From Actinomycetes bacterium (GTDB lineage: Bacteria; Actinomycetota; Acidimicrobiia; Acidimicrobiales; Ilumatobacteraceae), in contig JAIXWJ010000040.1 in the NCBI GenBank assembly GCA_027491335.1, positions 1 through 39,819 of the forward strand: a stretch of DNA of 39,819 nucleotides. The letters are read 5' to 3'. Position 1 is the first letter of the stretch; every line of letters begins with the position of its first letter. This document shows, one piece after another, positions 27,715 to 36,024 of this stretch. The notes under the pieces were generated by a model. It made no database searches, was not told the origin of the DNA, and was given only the letters and a program-made list of their open reading frames with translations. The position numbers and the translations under genes were made by a program.

Positions 27715-28005
27715 TCAGCCTTCGACGATCTCGGAGATCTGCATCACCGGAACGATGTTGGTGTAGTTCGCAACATCGGCCTGCACTTCGCCGGTGAGCG
27801 GCGAACCGAGCGCTGCTCCCATGGCTTCCATCGAATCGAAGGTCATGTGCACGGCGGCCACGTACGGTCCGTTCACTCCCTTGTCGATCACGGTCGACGT
27901 GGGGTTCCAAGCTTTGGCGGCCAACGGCACGTGCGTGGTGCGGTAGTAGTCGTGGTCGAAGGTGGAGCCCTCCGAGGACGGGTAGTAGACGCTCACTTTG
28001 ATCAT
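27715..28005 (-). CDS. EthD-family (dimeric alpha-beta barrel) protein
   Basis: This 96-residue protein starts MIKVSVYYPSSEGSTFDHDYYRTTHVPL and ends with NYTNIVPVMQISEI. This is the EthD pattern, a small ferredoxin-like dimer found with ether-degrading and many other enzymes, usually of unknown role. The ATG at 28003-28005 is chosen because homology starts there and a -10 box lies 6 bases upstream; the open frame continues upstream across the tRNA. It is convergent with the SufR-like gene and divergent from the tRNA. Confidence 0.85.
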   Translation of the reverse strand: MIKVSVYYPSSEGSTFDHDYYRTTHVPLAAKAWNPTSTVIDKGVNGPYVAAVHMTFDSMEAMGAALGSPLTGEVQADVANYTNIVPVMQISEIVEG

Positions 28006-28011
28006 GGGCAG

Positions 28012-28017
28012 ACCGTA
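28012..28017 (-). promoter_or_regulatory. -10 box TACGGT of the EthD-like gene (leaderless)
   Basis: On the minus strand TACGGT is followed by CTGCCC and the ATG, a 6-base gap with no Shine-Dalgarno. It overlaps the opposite-strand -10 candidate of the tRNA gene at 28016-28021. Confidence 0.5.
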
Positions 28018-28021
28018 GCCT
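28016..28021 (+). promoter_or_regulatory. -10 candidate TAGCCT for tRNA-Leu
   Basis: TAGCCT lies 18 bases before the mature tRNA 5' end, leaving a 5' leader of about 12 bases for RNase P removal. No good -35 is visible. Confidence 0.4.
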
Positions 28022-28039
28022 GTGGCACGCACGACACGC

Positions 28040-28121
28040 GCGGGCGTGGCGAAACTGGCAGACGCGCAGGATTTAGGTTCCTGTTCCGCAAGGAGTGTGG
28101 GTTCAAGTCCCTCCGCCCGCA
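28040..28121 (+). tRNA. tRNA-Leu (anticodon UAG)
   Basis: The 82-base gene folds as a class II tRNA. The acceptor is GCGGGCG with CGCCCGC, the D arm contains GAAACTGGCAGACGC, and the anticodon stem CAGGA/TCCTG encloses TTTAGGT with anticodon TAG, reading CUA and probably other CUN codons. A long variable arm (TTCCGCAAGGAGT region) marks Leu identity. The T arm is GTGGG-TTCAAGT-CCCTC, with a T-T mismatch at the second pair. The discriminator is A and CCA is not encoded. A PLP enzyme gene starts 14 bases downstream. Confidence 0.95.
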
Positions 28122-28134
28122 CTAAACAAGAGGG

Positions 28135-29202
28135 ATGGCCCCGTTCTCGGATTTGCCCACCCCCGCACTGGTGCTCAGCCTCGAGGTTCTGCAACGCAAC
28201 CTCACCACCATGGCGACCGCCCGCCCCGGGCCCACCCTGCGACCGCACGTCAAGGCGCACAAGTGCACGGGAATCGCTCGACAGCAGGTGAACGCCGGTC
28301 ATCGATCATTCACCTGCGCCACGCCGCTCGAAGTGGTCGGCATGGCCCGAGCCGGCGTGGGCGACGATCTGTTGTTGGCCAACGAAAGCGTGGACCCGCA
28401 TCGACTGGCCGCGATGGCGGCGGCCGAGCGCGAGACCGGAGTCATGGTGACGGTGGCGGTGGATTCGAACACCACCGTCGACATGGCGGCGGCGGCCGGA
28501 TTGCGCCATGTTCTGATCGATGTGAACGTGGGCTTGCCCCGATGCGGATGCGCACCCGAGGACGCCCGTACCCTCGCCGAGCGAGCGGTGGCGGCCGGAC
28601 TGATCGTGCGCGGCGTGATGGGCTACGAGGGTCATCTGATGACGGTTCCCGAAGCCGACAAGCCGAGCAAGGTCAAAGCGTGCATGAGTCGATTGGTGGA
28701 GGCCTTCGATTCGCTCGTCGACGTGGCCGGTGAGCAATGTCGCATCATCTCGGCCGGTGGCACGGGCACCTATCACGTGTTCGGTGGCGACGATCCGGTG
28801 ATGAGCCGCATCAACGAGGTGCAAGCCGGCAGCTACGCGTTGATGGACTCCAGTTACGGCGCGCAACCCTTGCCGTTCGAACAGGCTCTGTACGTTGTGG
28901 GCACGGTGATCTCCACCACCGCGCGAGCCACCGGTTCGTGGGCCGTCATCGACGTGGGCCTGAAGTCGTTGGGTATGGACCACGGCAATCCGCACATCGA
29001 CGAGGCCTCCGTCTGGTTCTGCAGCGACGAGCACACCACGTTCTCCATGAACGACGGGTCGTTGCCCGCGATCGGCGACCGTGTTCTGGTGCGACCGGCG
29101 CACATCGACCCCACCATCGCCATGCACGCCAACGTTCACGTGGTTCCGCGATGGGGCGAGAACGTGACCGAGGTGTGGCCGGTCGACCTACGACATTGGT
29201 GA
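28135..29202 (+). CDS. D-threonine aldolase / D-serine dehydratase-like PLP enzyme (fold type III)
   Basis: The 355-residue protein has an alanine-racemase-type N-terminal barrel with Lys40 in RPHVKAHK as the probable PLP lysine, then GYEGHLM and SAGGTGTY segments. The C-terminal metal domain has EHTTFSM and PAHIDPT, giving His323-x-Asp325. As I recall, His-x-Asp occurs in metal-dependent D-threonine aldolases and His-x-Cys in D-serine dehydratases, so the aldolase side is favoured. AGAGGG lies directly against the ATG, too close for an ideal Shine-Dalgarno. Its 3' end overlaps convergent rdgB by 15 bases. The exact substrate is not determinable. Confidence 0.85.
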   Translation: MAPFSDLPTPALVLSLEVLQRNLTTMATARPGPTLRPHVKAHKCTGIARQQVNAGHRSFTCATPLEVVGMARAGVGDDLLLANESVDPHRLAAMAAAERETGVMVTVAVDSNTTVDMAAAAGLRHVLIDVNVGLPRCGCAPEDARTLAERAVAAGLIVRGVMGYEGHLMTVPEADKPSKVKACMSRLVEAFDSLVDVAGEQCRIISAGGTGTYHVFGGDDPVMSRINEVQAGSYALMDSSYGAQPLPFEQALYVVGTVISTTARATGSWAVIDVGLKSLGMDHGNPHIDEASVWFCSDEHTTFSMNDGSLPAIGDRVLVRPAHIDPTIAMHANVHVVPRWGENVTEVWPVDLRHW

Positions 29203-29826
29203 TCGGGAACGCAACGCGACCGCCAACGATGTGAAGGCACGAGCTCGGTGCGACATGGAATTCTTCTCCGCGTCGGACATCTCGGCGAAGGTGCGGCCGT
29301 CTCCGTCGTCGGGAACGAACAACGGATCGAACCCGAAGCCGCGTTCGCCACGCTCCGCGGTGGCGATGGTTCCCGTGCACTCCCCTTCCACGAACAACTC
29401 CGTGCCATCGGGATAGGACACCAGAACCACGGTGACGAATCGAGCGCGGCGCCCACGATCGTCAGCGATGTCGACCAGTGCGCGCAGCAACTTGGCGCGG
29501 TTCGCTCCGTAGGGGTCGGACGCGTGCGACGACTGATCCGCGGCGTATCGCGCGGTGCGAACACCCAACTCTCCCGGCAACGCCTCCACGAACAATCCGG
29601 TGTCATCGGCGACGGCGGCCATCGAGGTGGCGTCACGAATTGCTTCGGCTTTCAACCGGGCATTGCCCACCAAGGTGTCCGCGGTTTCGTCCACGTCGGG
29701 CACGTCGGCGGGTCGCGGCCGTAGGTCGACGAGGCCCGCGAGAATCTGTTCGATCTCGCGCACCTTGTCGGGGTTCGCCGAGGCGCACACCAACACCGGC
29801 TGGACACCCGGTGCCGACGACGTCAC
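29188..29826 (-). CDS. rdgB: Non-canonical purine NTP pyrophosphatase (RdgB/HAM1)
   Basis: This housecleaning enzyme hydrolyses ITP, dITP and XTP to monophosphates. The 212-residue product has [14 protein letters not shown] (substrate-binding start), [12 protein letters not shown], and [25 protein letters not shown] with SHRARA near the end. I chose GTG at 29824-29826 because it overlaps the rph stop as GTGA; no ATG stands near the homologous N-terminus. The murI-rph-rdgB order is like M. tuberculosis Rv1338, Rv1340 and Rv1341. Confidence 0.95.
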   Translation of the reverse strand: MTSSAPGVQPVLVCASANPDKVREIEQILAGLVDLRPRPADVPDVDETADTLVGNARLKAEAIRDATSMAAVADDTGLFVEALPGELGVRTARYAADQSSHASDPYGANRAKLLRALVDIADDRGRRARFVTVVLVSYPDGTELFVEGECTGTIATAERGERGFGFDPLFVPDDGDGRTFAEMSDAEKNSMSHRARAFTSLAVALRSRSPMS

Positions 29827-30587
29827 GGACGGCGCGGGGGTTCGCTGGCGATCAACCGAGACTGAAGATCGAAGATCTCGGCCAGTCCGTTCTCGGCCAG
29901 ACCCAACAACGAGTCCAACTCCCCCCGGGTGAACGCCATGCCTTCGGCGGTTCCCTGCACCTCGACGAAACGAGCCACACCCGTCGACGTGTCGCGCAAC
30001 ATCACGACGTTCATGTCGACCTCGGCACAACTGTCCTCGACGTAGGGAAGGTCGATGACGGGCGTGCCACCAACGATGCCCACGCTGATGGCGGCGCACA
30101 ACGACGTGAGCGGATGAACGGGGATGGTGCCCGCCTGCACCAGTCGGGTGAGAGCGTCATGAAGCGCCAAGTAGCCGCCACAGATGGACGCCGTGCGCGT
30201 GCCGCCGTCGGCCTGCAGAACGTCGCAGTCCACGACGACCTGTCGTTCGCCCAACAAACGCATGTCGCAGGCGGCGCGAAGACTGCGACCGATGAGCCGC
30301 TGGATCTCGACGGTGCGACCGCTCTGCTTGCCCTTGGCCGCCTCGCGATCGACGCGTTCGGGAGACGAGCCCGGCAGCATGGAGTACTCGGCGGTCACCC
30401 AACCCTTGCCGCTGTTCTTCATCCAACGGGGCACGTCCTCGTCGATGCTGGCCGTGCACAGCACTCGGGTGCGACCGAACGACACCAACACGCTGCCGGC
30501 GGCCATCTCGGTGAAGTCGCGTTCGAAGGTCAGGGGGCGAAGTTCGTCGTGATGACGTCCGTCCGCGCGGTGTCCGGTGTTGCTCAT
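29823..30587 (-). CDS. rph: Ribonuclease PH
   Basis: RNase PH trims tRNA 3' ends phosphorolytically. The 254-residue product contains [47 protein letters not shown] with ER following, RLIGRSLRA and [16 protein letters not shown]. The ATG at 30585-30587 follows a good Shine-Dalgarno (GGAGAG). It sits 56 bases after murI; that gap shows no promoter I would defend. Length is slightly above the usual 240 because of a C-terminal addition. Confidence 0.97.
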   Translation of the reverse strand: MSNTGHRADGRHHDELRPLTFERDFTEMAAGSVLVSFGRTRVLCTASIDEDVPRWMKNSGKGWVTAEYSMLPGSSPERVDREAAKGKQSGRTVEIQRLIGRSLRAACDMRLLGERQVVVDCDVLQADGGTRTASICGGYLALHDALTRLVQAGTIPVHPLTSLCAAISVGIVGGTPVIDLPYVEDSCAEVDMNVVMLRDTSTGVARFVEVQGTAEGMAFTRGELDSLLGLAENGLAEIFDLQSRLIASEPPRRP

Positions 30588-30643
30588 GTTCTCTCCGTTG
30601 CTTGTGATGTCGTCGATCGAGATTCGACGTGGATGGTTGGTGT

Positions 30644-31486
30644 TCAGCGGGGGGCCCAGGTTTCGGCGTTGGCCAACTCGGGACCCAACAACTTCTGACC
30701 GAGAGTCTGGAACCACGAGACGTCCCCACTCGACATGAACCGATGACGTGGCTCATGGTCGTCGGATCGCAACAAGCCCATGTCGTCCAGTTGCTCACGA
30801 AGCGCGAAAGCGGTTTCGTCGGCCGACGACACCAGGATGACGTCGCTACCGAGAACTTCGGTGATGACCCGAGCGAGATAGGGGTAGTGCGTGCAGCCGA
30901 GCAACAGCGCGTCGACCTTGGCATCGCGGATGGGGGCCAACAAGCGCTCGGCGAGAAGAACCACCTCGGGCCCCGACGTGCGACCACGTTCGACGAACTC
31001 CACGAAGCCCGGACAGGCCGCGCTGGTGAGGCGGATGGTGGCCCCGATACCCGCCCGAGCGACCGCGCGATCGTACGCACCCGACCCGATGGTGCCGATG
31101 GTTCCGATGACACCGATGTCACCCGAGCGCGTGGAGTGCACGAGCGCGCGAGCCCCTGGCTCGATGACACCGAGAATGGGCACGCTCAAACCCTCGGCGG
31201 CGAATTCGGCTTCCAATTCGTGCACCGGCAACGCGGCCGCGGCGGTGTTGCAGGCCACCACGATCGCCTTGGCTCCGAAGTCGCGCACCAAGCTCCACGC
31301 CAGTTCACGGGCGTACGCGCGCACGTCGTTGGGGTCCTTGTCGCCGTAGGGGTAGCGGCCCGTGTCACCGATGTAGATGACGTCTTCGTGTGGAAGCAGA
31401 TCGATGACCGCGCGAGCCACGGTGAGACCGCCGAAGCCGGAGTCGAACAGACCGATCGGCCCGGTGATGTCGGCGGTGGAGTTCAC
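30644..31486 (-). CDS. murI: Glutamate racemase
   Basis: MurI makes D-glutamate for peptidoglycan. The 280-residue protein has [30 protein letters not shown], the two catalytic cysteines Cys79 (VVACNTAAA) and Cys198 (LLLGCTHYP), and a complete C-terminus. The start codon is GTG at 31484-31486, with a -10 box 7 bases upstream and no Shine-Dalgarno, which supports leaderless translation. It is divergent from the Dabb gene. Confidence 0.97.
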   Translation of the reverse strand: MNSTADITGPIGLFDSGFGGLTVARAVIDLLPHEDVIYIGDTGRYPYGDKDPNDVRAYARELAWSLVRDFGAKAIVVACNTAAAALPVHELEAEFAAEGLSVPILGVIEPGARALVHSTRSGDIGVIGTIGTIGSGAYDRAVARAGIGATIRLTSAACPGFVEFVERGRTSGPEVVLLAERLLAPIRDAKVDALLLGCTHYPYLARVITEVLGSDVILVSSADETAFALREQLDDMGLLRSDDHEPRHRFMSSGDVSWFQTLGQKLLGPELANAETWAPR

Positions 31487-31493
31487 GTCGCAG

Positions 31494-31499
31494 AGGCTA
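31494..31499 (-). promoter_or_regulatory. -10 box TAGCCT of murI (leaderless)
   Basis: On the minus strand TAGCCT is followed by seven bases (CTGCGAC) and the murI GTG. Transcription would start at about the start codon. This is the likely promoter of the murI-rph-rdgB operon. Confidence 0.6.
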
Positions 31500-31571
31500 C
31501 GAGAATTGGCCTCGATTGTGCTTCACATCACCGCTGACACGAAGAATGCCCAGCGATCCCGGAGCGCCGTT

Positions 31572-31577
31572 TAGATT
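31572..31577 (+). promoter_or_regulatory. -10 box TAGATT of the Dabb gene (leaderless)
   Basis: TAGATT is followed by TGCGAC and the ATG at 31584, a 6-base gap with no Shine-Dalgarno. The -35 is not evident. Confidence 0.55.
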
Positions 31578-31583
31578 TGCGAC

Positions 31584-31901
31584 ATGTCCGCACAACGCAT
31601 TCGTCACATCGTGCTCTTCAATTGGAAGTCCGACACCCCCGCTGGCCATGCCGAGCGCACCACGGCGGCATTGGCCGACCTTCGACCCAAGATCCCCCAG
31701 ATTCGCTCGTATCACTACGGCGCGAACCTCGGTGTCAACCCGGGCACCTACGACTTCGCCGTGACGGCCGAGTTCGACAGCGTCGAGGATTACCTCGTCT
31801 ACCGCGATCACCCCGATCACAAGGCCTTCATCGAGGAGTACACCGCGCCCTACATCGACACTCGCGCATCGATTCAATTCCAGGTCCCCAGCGGATCCTG
31901 A
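31584..31901 (+). CDS. Dabb-family (stress-responsive A/B barrel) protein
   Basis: The 105-residue protein starts RIRHIVLFNWKSDTPAGHAE and contains IRSYHYGANLG, TYDFAVTAEFDSVEDYLVYRDHPDHKAFI. This is the dimeric alpha/beta barrel (Dabb) pattern of small proteins whose roles are mostly unknown. It lies six bases before the EamA transporter gene, so the two probably form a short operon. It is convergent, as part of that operon, with the nuclease/helicase cassette. Confidence 0.88.
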   Translation: MSAQRIRHIVLFNWKSDTPAGHAERTTAALADLRPKIPQIRSYHYGANLGVNPGTYDFAVTAEFDSVEDYLVYRDHPDHKAFIEEYTAPYIDTRASIQFQVPSGS

Positions 31902-31907
31902 GCCGAC

Positions 31908-32741
31908 GTGCTCGTCGCCACCGCCTTGGCGCTGGGCGCCGCCGTGCTTCATGCCGGCTGGAACCTGCGCATCAAGCAGTCCGGTGATCGATGGTTGGCT
32001 CTGTGGGGCTTGTTCGCGGCCGGCGGTTTGATCGGTCTGCCGTACACGGTCGTGGCAACGATCTCGGGTGACCTCGGCTGGAACGCGTGGGGTTGGGCCA
32101 CGGCGAGTGGTGCGGTGCACGCGTTCTACATCGGACGTTTGGCGCGCACGTACGACATCGCCGACTTCAGCGTGACGTATCCCATCGCGCGCGGAGCGGG
32201 CGCGCTGTTCGCCGCCATCGGTGGTGTCCTGTTCCTGTCGGACGATCTGTCCACCGTCTCGATGATCGGAATCCTGATCGTGGTGAGCGGTTTGGTGCTG
32301 TTGGCCGGGCACGTGGAATGGAGCCATGTGTGGCCCGCCCTGGTGGTGGGCCTGTTGATCGGTGCGTACACGGTGATCGACAGTCAGGGGTCACGGTCGA
32401 CGGTCGGCAGCGCCTACGCGATGGCCATCTTCGTCACCGGCGGCATCGGCACCACGATTCAGGGTGTGTATCGCGGTCGTTGGGTCGAGATGAAGGCCGG
32501 CATTCCCGCCATGTGGCGCCAGTACATGGCGACCGGCTTGGCGTCGCTGGTGACCTATTGGATGGTGCTGCTGGCGGTGCGACGCGCACCGGTTGGATAC
32601 GTCACCGCATTGCGGGAATCCAGCGTGGTGTTCGCCACCTTCATCGGCTGGAAAGTGTTGAAGGAAAGCAGCGGGATTCGACGCGTGGCCTCGTCGATGG
32701 TGATGGTCGTCGGACTGGTGACGCTGGTGGTGGGACGCTGA
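31908..32741 (+). CDS. EamA/DMT-superfamily membrane transporter
   Basis: The 277-residue product is strongly hydrophobic with about ten predicted membrane segments in two repeats, each with the EamA-like pattern (HAGWNLRIK near the start; YPIARGAGALFAAIGGVLFL; GYVTALRESSVVFATFIGWKVL). Such proteins export metabolites or amino acids; the substrate is unknown. GTG start at 31908, six bases after the Dabb stop. It ends 15 bases before the convergent stop of the TM0106-type nuclease, with no visible terminator in between. Confidence 0.9.
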   Translation: MLVATALALGAAVLHAGWNLRIKQSGDRWLALWGLFAAGGLIGLPYTVVATISGDLGWNAWGWATASGAVHAFYIGRLARTYDIADFSVTYPIARGAGALFAAIGGVLFLSDDLSTVSMIGILIVVSGLVLLAGHVEWSHVWPALVVGLLIGAYTVIDSQGSRSTVGSAYAMAIFVTGGIGTTIQGVYRGRWVEMKAGIPAMWRQYMATGLASLVTYWMVLLAVRRAPVGYVTALRESSVVFATFIGWKVLKESSGIRRVASSMVMVVGLVTLVVGR

Positions 32742-32756
32742 CGATCGCGCCCTTCG

Positions 32757-34691
32757 TCACTCGTACAAGTCGTCCAGTTCCGTCACGCTGCGGAACACCG
32801 GACCACGTCCGTTGAGGCCGTCATCCAGCCATTCCCGCAACACCTTGGTCGCGAGCACATCGTCCTCGTTGTAGCGCAGCAACTTCTCGCTCATCTCGCG
32901 TCGCTGACTCTCGTCGTCGGTGGTGACGACGATCTCGTACCAGAGAATCGAGTTGTCGCCTCCGGCATCCTCGTCACGCCATGAGAATCCGGCCAGCGGA
33001 GCAACCTTTTTCAAACCCAATCCATCCGTGGGCCAGATGAGCGATTCGACGTTCTTCTTCAGGTCCACCCATGAATCGGTGGCACAGAACTGATCGATGG
33101 CTTCGTGGCTCGGCATGCCGGGGAAGTCGGGCCAACGGCCGGCGATCTCGTGCATGCGGGAATTCTCGGCGTCGGTGTAACAGTAGAAGCGCACCGTCGA
33201 ACCGAGTTGCGCGCCCTCTCGAACGACCGCGTGCATCCAGTCCCAGAAAGCCACGAATGCTTCGGCCTCGTCGCGATGTCCGCCGGCCAAGGTGTGGAAG
33301 GGCCGATAGCCGGCCCGCACGCTCGTGGGCGTTCGCGCGCCGTCGCGAACGGTCGCATGCGTTCCCCACAGGTACACGACGTCGGAGTTCTCCATGTCGA
33401 CGTCGATCTCGATGTCGGCTCGCGGGACCTCGGGCACCCCTTCGGCACGAGGAAGGTGCGGCAGACCGTCGGGGTGCAAGCGCACCCGAGCCGAGTCGAT
33501 GCGTCGGGTGACGTTGGAGAACCACGACATCGGGGCCAACTTCGGGTCGAGCGTGGCCAAGTCGGACACGGAGATGAACCCCTCCGATTCCAGGAACTCG
33601 AGAGCCTTCTTGCTTTTTCCGGTGATCTTGGCCACCGAGTCGTCCGGATTGGAATGTTCGGCCGCCACCTTCCAGAACTTGGGCAGATCGATGTTCGCCG
33701 AATGGGCACGATCGAACACGGTCGCCGTACGAACATCGAGTCCGGCCAGTTGCGTCTGGGTGCGAACACCGATGGTGGCCAACTTCTTCACGTGCGCTTT
33801 GGTGACACCGGCGATGAGCGAAACGTGCTCGGCTCGATCCAACTCGTCGTAGCACACGTCCTTCCATTCACAGGTGGAACAGCTTCCGTGCAGAATCGGT
33901 TCGGTGATCGGCTGGTCACCGGCGAGCATCCGGGAAATGGCGTCCCAGCGAAACGTCCATTCGATGTCGAGTATCTCGAGCGCGCTTCGGGATTCGGAGG
34001 TGCCGGTTCCCGGGTGCTCGTGGCGCCACATGGGTTGGTCGAGTCGACGCCAGACCAACTGGAGGTCGATGTCGAAGATGCCACCGACTGGATCCACACC
34101 CGGCGCCCAACCCAACTCGGACAGCATCTCCCAGTAGTGCGCCAGCTGCAACGAGTCGTTCAAAGCAGGCGTTCCGAGCAATTCGATGGAATCGGCCGCC
34201 TCGAGGAACGGAGCATCGATCGACCCGATCGACCACTCCTTGGCCTTGGCCTTGCCATCGAAACCTCGGTGGCTCTTCACGTCGACCGGCACGTAGCCCC
34301 ACGCCGCCCCACCGCTGGATTGATCGACGCGAATCAGGATGTCGGGCTTTCCTGAACGACCCGAAACGGTGGGCAAGCCACCGGCCAGGATGACGCGCGC
34401 GCCCTTGGCCATCGACGCGGCGGTCTCGGCGATCAGATCGTCGGCGCTCATCGCGGGAAGTCGCACCACTCCGTGAGCCGCCTCCAAACGGGCGAAGACA
34501 TCCGCTTCGTGTTCGAATCCCTTCTCCATCAACAACTGCACGAAGGCACTGGGCTCGGTCCGCGGTAGATCGTCGTAGGCGGAATTGCGATTGTTCACCT
34601 CGCGATGGGAACACTCGGTGGTGAAGCGTCCGTCACCGGTGGCGCCGACGGGAATGGTGACTTTCCCGCGAATGGTGCTTGCGTCAGACAA
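32757..34691 (-). CDS. TM0106-type RecB nuclease with C-terminal RNase H-like domain
   Basis: This is a 644-residue product. The N-terminal PD-(D/E)XK part has a family-like LLMEKGFEHEADVFARLE, Asp near 117 (GKPDILIR), Asp-Val-Lys near 137-139 (VPVDVKSH) and the RecB Q-x3-Y motif (QLAHY). Cys27 plus Cys271-x2-Cys274-x5-Cys280 fits a nuclease-associated Fe-S cluster. A helix-hairpin-helix-like middle (SLIAGVTKAHVKKLATIGV) precedes a C-terminal domain with EIDVDMENSDVVYLWG and RYNEDDVLATKVL, resembling a DEDD/RNase H-like exonuclease. I chose TTG 34689-34691 because AAAGGAA stands five bases upstream; GTG at 34706 is the alternative. It overlaps the helicase by 8 bases and is last in the cassette. 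Confidence 0.85.
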   Translation of the reverse strand: MSDASTIRGKVTIPVGATGDGRFTTECSHREVNNRNSAYDDLPRTEPSAFVQLLMEKGFEHEADVFARLEAAHGVVRLPAMSADDLIAETAASMAKGARVILAGGLPTVSGRSGKPDILIRVDQSSGGAAWGYVPVDVKSHRGFDGKAKAKEWSIGSIDAPFLEAADSIELLGTPALNDSLQLAHYWEMLSELGWAPGVDPVGGIFDIDLQLVWRRLDQPMWRHEHPGTGTSESRSALEILDIEWTFRWDAISRMLAGDQPITEPILHGSCSTCEWKDVCYDELDRAEHVSLIAGVTKAHVKKLATIGVRTQTQLAGLDVRTATVFDRAHSANIDLPKFWKVAAEHSNPDDSVAKITGKSKKALEFLESEGFISVSDLATLDPKLAPMSWFSNVTRRIDSARVRLHPDGLPHLPRAEGVPEVPRADIEIDVDMENSDVVYLWGTHATVRDGARTPTSVRAGYRPFHTLAGGHRDEAEAFVAFWDWMHAVVREGAQLGSTVRFYCYTDAENSRMHEIAGRWPDFPGMPSHEAIDQFCATDSWVDLKKNVESLIWPTDGLGLKKVAPLAGFSWRDEDAGGDNSILWYEIVVTTDDESQRREMSEKLLRYNEDDVLATKVLREWLDDGLNGRGPVFRSVTELDDLYE

Positions 34692-36024
34692 TGAGATTCC
34701 TTTCACGGTGATACTCGAGGAACGCGCGATGGAGAGCGTGACCCTTGCCCACCGCGTCGTGGCATCCGAGGGCCTGATCCGCCAACGGCAGATGATCGTC
34801 CAAGGTGGCACCCACGTGATCGCGAGTGACGAAGAAGCACGCCGACTGATGTCGCGACGCCATGACGCACAACCGACCGGTTTCGAGGTCGAACGCCGAA
34901 GGCGCCATGACCCCCGACAACGGATGCACCGCCACCATGACCGGCTTCTCCAGACCCTGCCACCGTTCGGGCGTGGTGACTCGAATGGACGCGTACTTGG
35001 GCGAGAGTTCCCGCAATTCGTTCTGTATCGCGGTGTTCATGAGGTTGTGCGTGGACACCACACCGATGTCGGTGGGTCGCAAGGATCGCGGAGTTTCCTT
35101 CTCGCCCGATTCGGTGGACACTTCGCAACGACGTTCGAGCAATCGCGCGACCATCGCGGCGGTGAATCGAGCCAACTCCACGTCGGTGCCAACCGGCAAG
35201 CCAACCGCCGGGGTGGGCATCTGAATGATCGCGGTGGTCGAGGGGCGTCCCATGGCCCACATGGCCTCGAGGGCGGCATCGATCCCCGTGGCGGCCGGTC
35301 CGTCCGCTCGCGCGCGCTTCGTCGGTCGGATGAATCGCTCCCCCGGCTTGGCGTCGCTGTCGAACTCGAAGTCGTAGAAGCCGTTCACCAATCGCACCGA
35401 GTCGTACGGCAGACGACGACAGGTGGGCAGCCGAAGTTCGGTGCGCAATCCCGTCAGTGCGGGGTTCTCCAAAATCAAGGTCGGCGTCGCTTGATGCGGT
35501 GGATGCTCGGAGGACTCCCAGCGATCGACGTCGATGGCCACCGTGGGAGGAATCTGACCGGGGTCTCCGATGAAGACGTACCGGTCGGCCACGTGGCGCA
35601 CGGGCAAGAAGTCCGCCCACGCCATCTGCCACGCTTCGTCGACGAAGAGAATGTCGAAGTCGCCGTCGAACTTCGACAACGCCAACTTGGACACGGTCGC
35701 GACCATGATGATCGGGCCGTCGGGGATGGCCGCCTTTTTGTCGATGAAGACCACGCGCTCATCGATGTCGTCGGGCGGTTGGTAGCCGGCGCTGGAGAAA
35801 CGCACGACGTTCTGAGTCGGGTAACGCTGAGCGATTCGTTCGCAGATCTCGTCGACCTGATTGTTGGTTTGGGCCGCGATCACGATGCGTCGACGGCCCT
35901 TGATGCCGGCCGCGAGTGCCTCCACCAGGGTGTAGGTCTTTCCCGACCCGGGCGGGGCTTTCACCACGGCGATGGCCCCCGAGCCGACCACGAACGAACG
36001 CAAGGCCGTGACGACGGAACTCAT
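34684..36024 (-). CDS. Superfamily 1 helicase (Upf1/Dna2-like), compact form
   Basis: The 446-residue product is nearly only a helicase motor. Walker A is APPGSGKT at 23-30, motif Ia AAQTNNQVDEI at 50-60, motif II FVDEAW at 127-132, motif III GDPGQIPP at 153-160, an ELRLPTCRRLP segment near 196-206 in the position of the family's QYRM motif, motif IV VVSTHNLMNTAI near 322-333, motif V TTPERWQGLEKP near 350-361, and motif VI ASRHQSACFFVTR near 389-401. Upf1/Dna2-type proteins usually have a large domain before motif I; here it is missing, and the upstream 505-residue protein may supply it. ATG 36022-36024 overlaps that gene's stop by 4 bases. Confidence 0.88.
   Translation of the reverse strand: MSSVVTALRSFVVGSGAIAVVKAPPGSGKTYTLVEALAAGIKGRRRIVIAAQTNNQVDEICERIAQRYPTQNVVRFSSAGYQPPDDIDERVVFIDKKAAIPDGPIIMVATVSKLALSKFDGDFDILFVDEAWQMAWADFLPVRHVADRYVFIGDPGQIPPTVAIDVDRWESSEHPPHQATPTLILENPALTGLRTELRLPTCRRLPYDSVRLVNGFYDFEFDSDAKPGERFIRPTKRARADGPAATGIDAALEAMWAMGRPSTTAIIQMPTPAVGLPVGTDVELARFTAAMVARLLERRCEVSTESGEKETPRSLRPTDIGVVSTHNLMNTAIQNELRELSPKYASIRVTTPERWQGLEKPVMVAVHPLSGVMAPSAFDLETGRLCVMASRHQSACFFVTRDHVGATLDDHLPLADQALGCHDAVGKGHALHRAFLEYHRERNLIV

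Noticed and set aside
28040-28121. tRNA-Leu as the attachment site of an island reaching to the nuclease cassette
   Set aside because: I saw no second copy of the tRNA 3' end on the other side, and conserved housekeeping genes murI-rph-rdgB lie in between.
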